The position numbers were made by a program, and so were the translations under genes. The notes beneath the pieces were generated by a model. It saw nothing but the letters and a program-made list of their open reading frames with translations. It made no database searches and was not told where the DNA came from. From CAZXSK01 sp964642855 (lineage in GTDB: Bacteria > Planctomycetota > Phycisphaerae > SM23-33), in contig CAZXSK010000053.1 in assembly GCA_964642855.1 (NCBI GenBank), positions 1-31,213 on the forward strand: DNA of 31,213 nucleotides, in the 5' to 3' direction. Shown here piece after piece: positions 31,164 through 31,213 of the stretch. The first letter of the stretch is position 1, and each line of letters opens with the position of its first letter.

Positions 31164-31213
31164 GACACCAGTGGAACCGGCCGGACAACGACCACTACCA
31201 TACCCGAAGCGCA

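Overview
The window looks like a piece of a high-GC, Gram-negative, probably planctomycetal (Phycisphaerae-like) draft or metagenome-assembled genome. This is an inference. It rests on the mix of a Cys-type sulfatase, Gfo/Idh/MocA and PF12831-type oxidoreductases, a metallophosphatase/multihaem-cytochrome lipoprotein, several lipoproteins, a soluble NAD-type NiFe hydrogenase and small conserved proteins of a planctomycetal kind. Two runs of N (669-678 and 23898-23997) show that it is scaffolded.

Layout. 1-2923 (+): end of a bidirectional NiFe hydrogenase operon, with hoxY (partial), hoxH, a maturation protease and a stand-alone receiver domain, closed by a terminator. 3093-11312 (+): a metal-efflux operon made of a TolC-like outer-membrane lipoprotein, a fusion protein with two metal-binding modules and a DUF3347-like tail, a CusA/CzcA-type pump and an exported Cys/His-rich protein with tandem YHS-like repeats. 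It also ends in a hairpin. 11397-15432 (-): an exported S41 protease followed by a lipoprotein joining a degenerate metallophosphatase-like domain to a tetrahaem c-type cytochrome. 15732-17087 (-): a sulfatase. 17274-18025: a small lipoprotein and a PepSY-type membrane protein, transcribed divergently from a shared promoter region. 18032-19907 (-): three genes (a conserved Cys-motif protein, a LamG-like lipoprotein and an NlpC/P60-like putative hydrolase). 20092-21319 (+): a YmdB-family phosphoesterase and a small membrane protein. 21322-23808 (-): a histidine kinase and a sigma-54-type response regulator. 23998-29343: a sugar-metabolism neighbourhood with a Gfo/Idh/MocA oxidoreductase and LacI regulator (-), divergent from a HAD phosphatase/phosphomutase, an FAD oxidoreductase and a methyltransferase (+). 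29365-31098 (-): dapF followed by an unidentified conserved gene.

How the parts fit. The hydrogenase genes encode H2/NAD(P) redox chemistry with dedicated processing. The efflux operon is a complete tripartite export machine plus a periplasmic metal-binding protein. The LacI gene has a readable promoter with a central-CpG palindrome at its transcription start, which suggests autorepression and possibly control of the divergent HAD/FAD genes. Several transcription signals can be read and help choose starts (dapF, the 19569 gene, the kinase).

I see no tRNA, rRNA, CRISPR array, prophage or insertion sequence. The least ordinary items are the cytochrome fusion lipoprotein, the Cys-rich metal protein and the unusual RND pump. 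I do not see a clearly new defence or mobile system.
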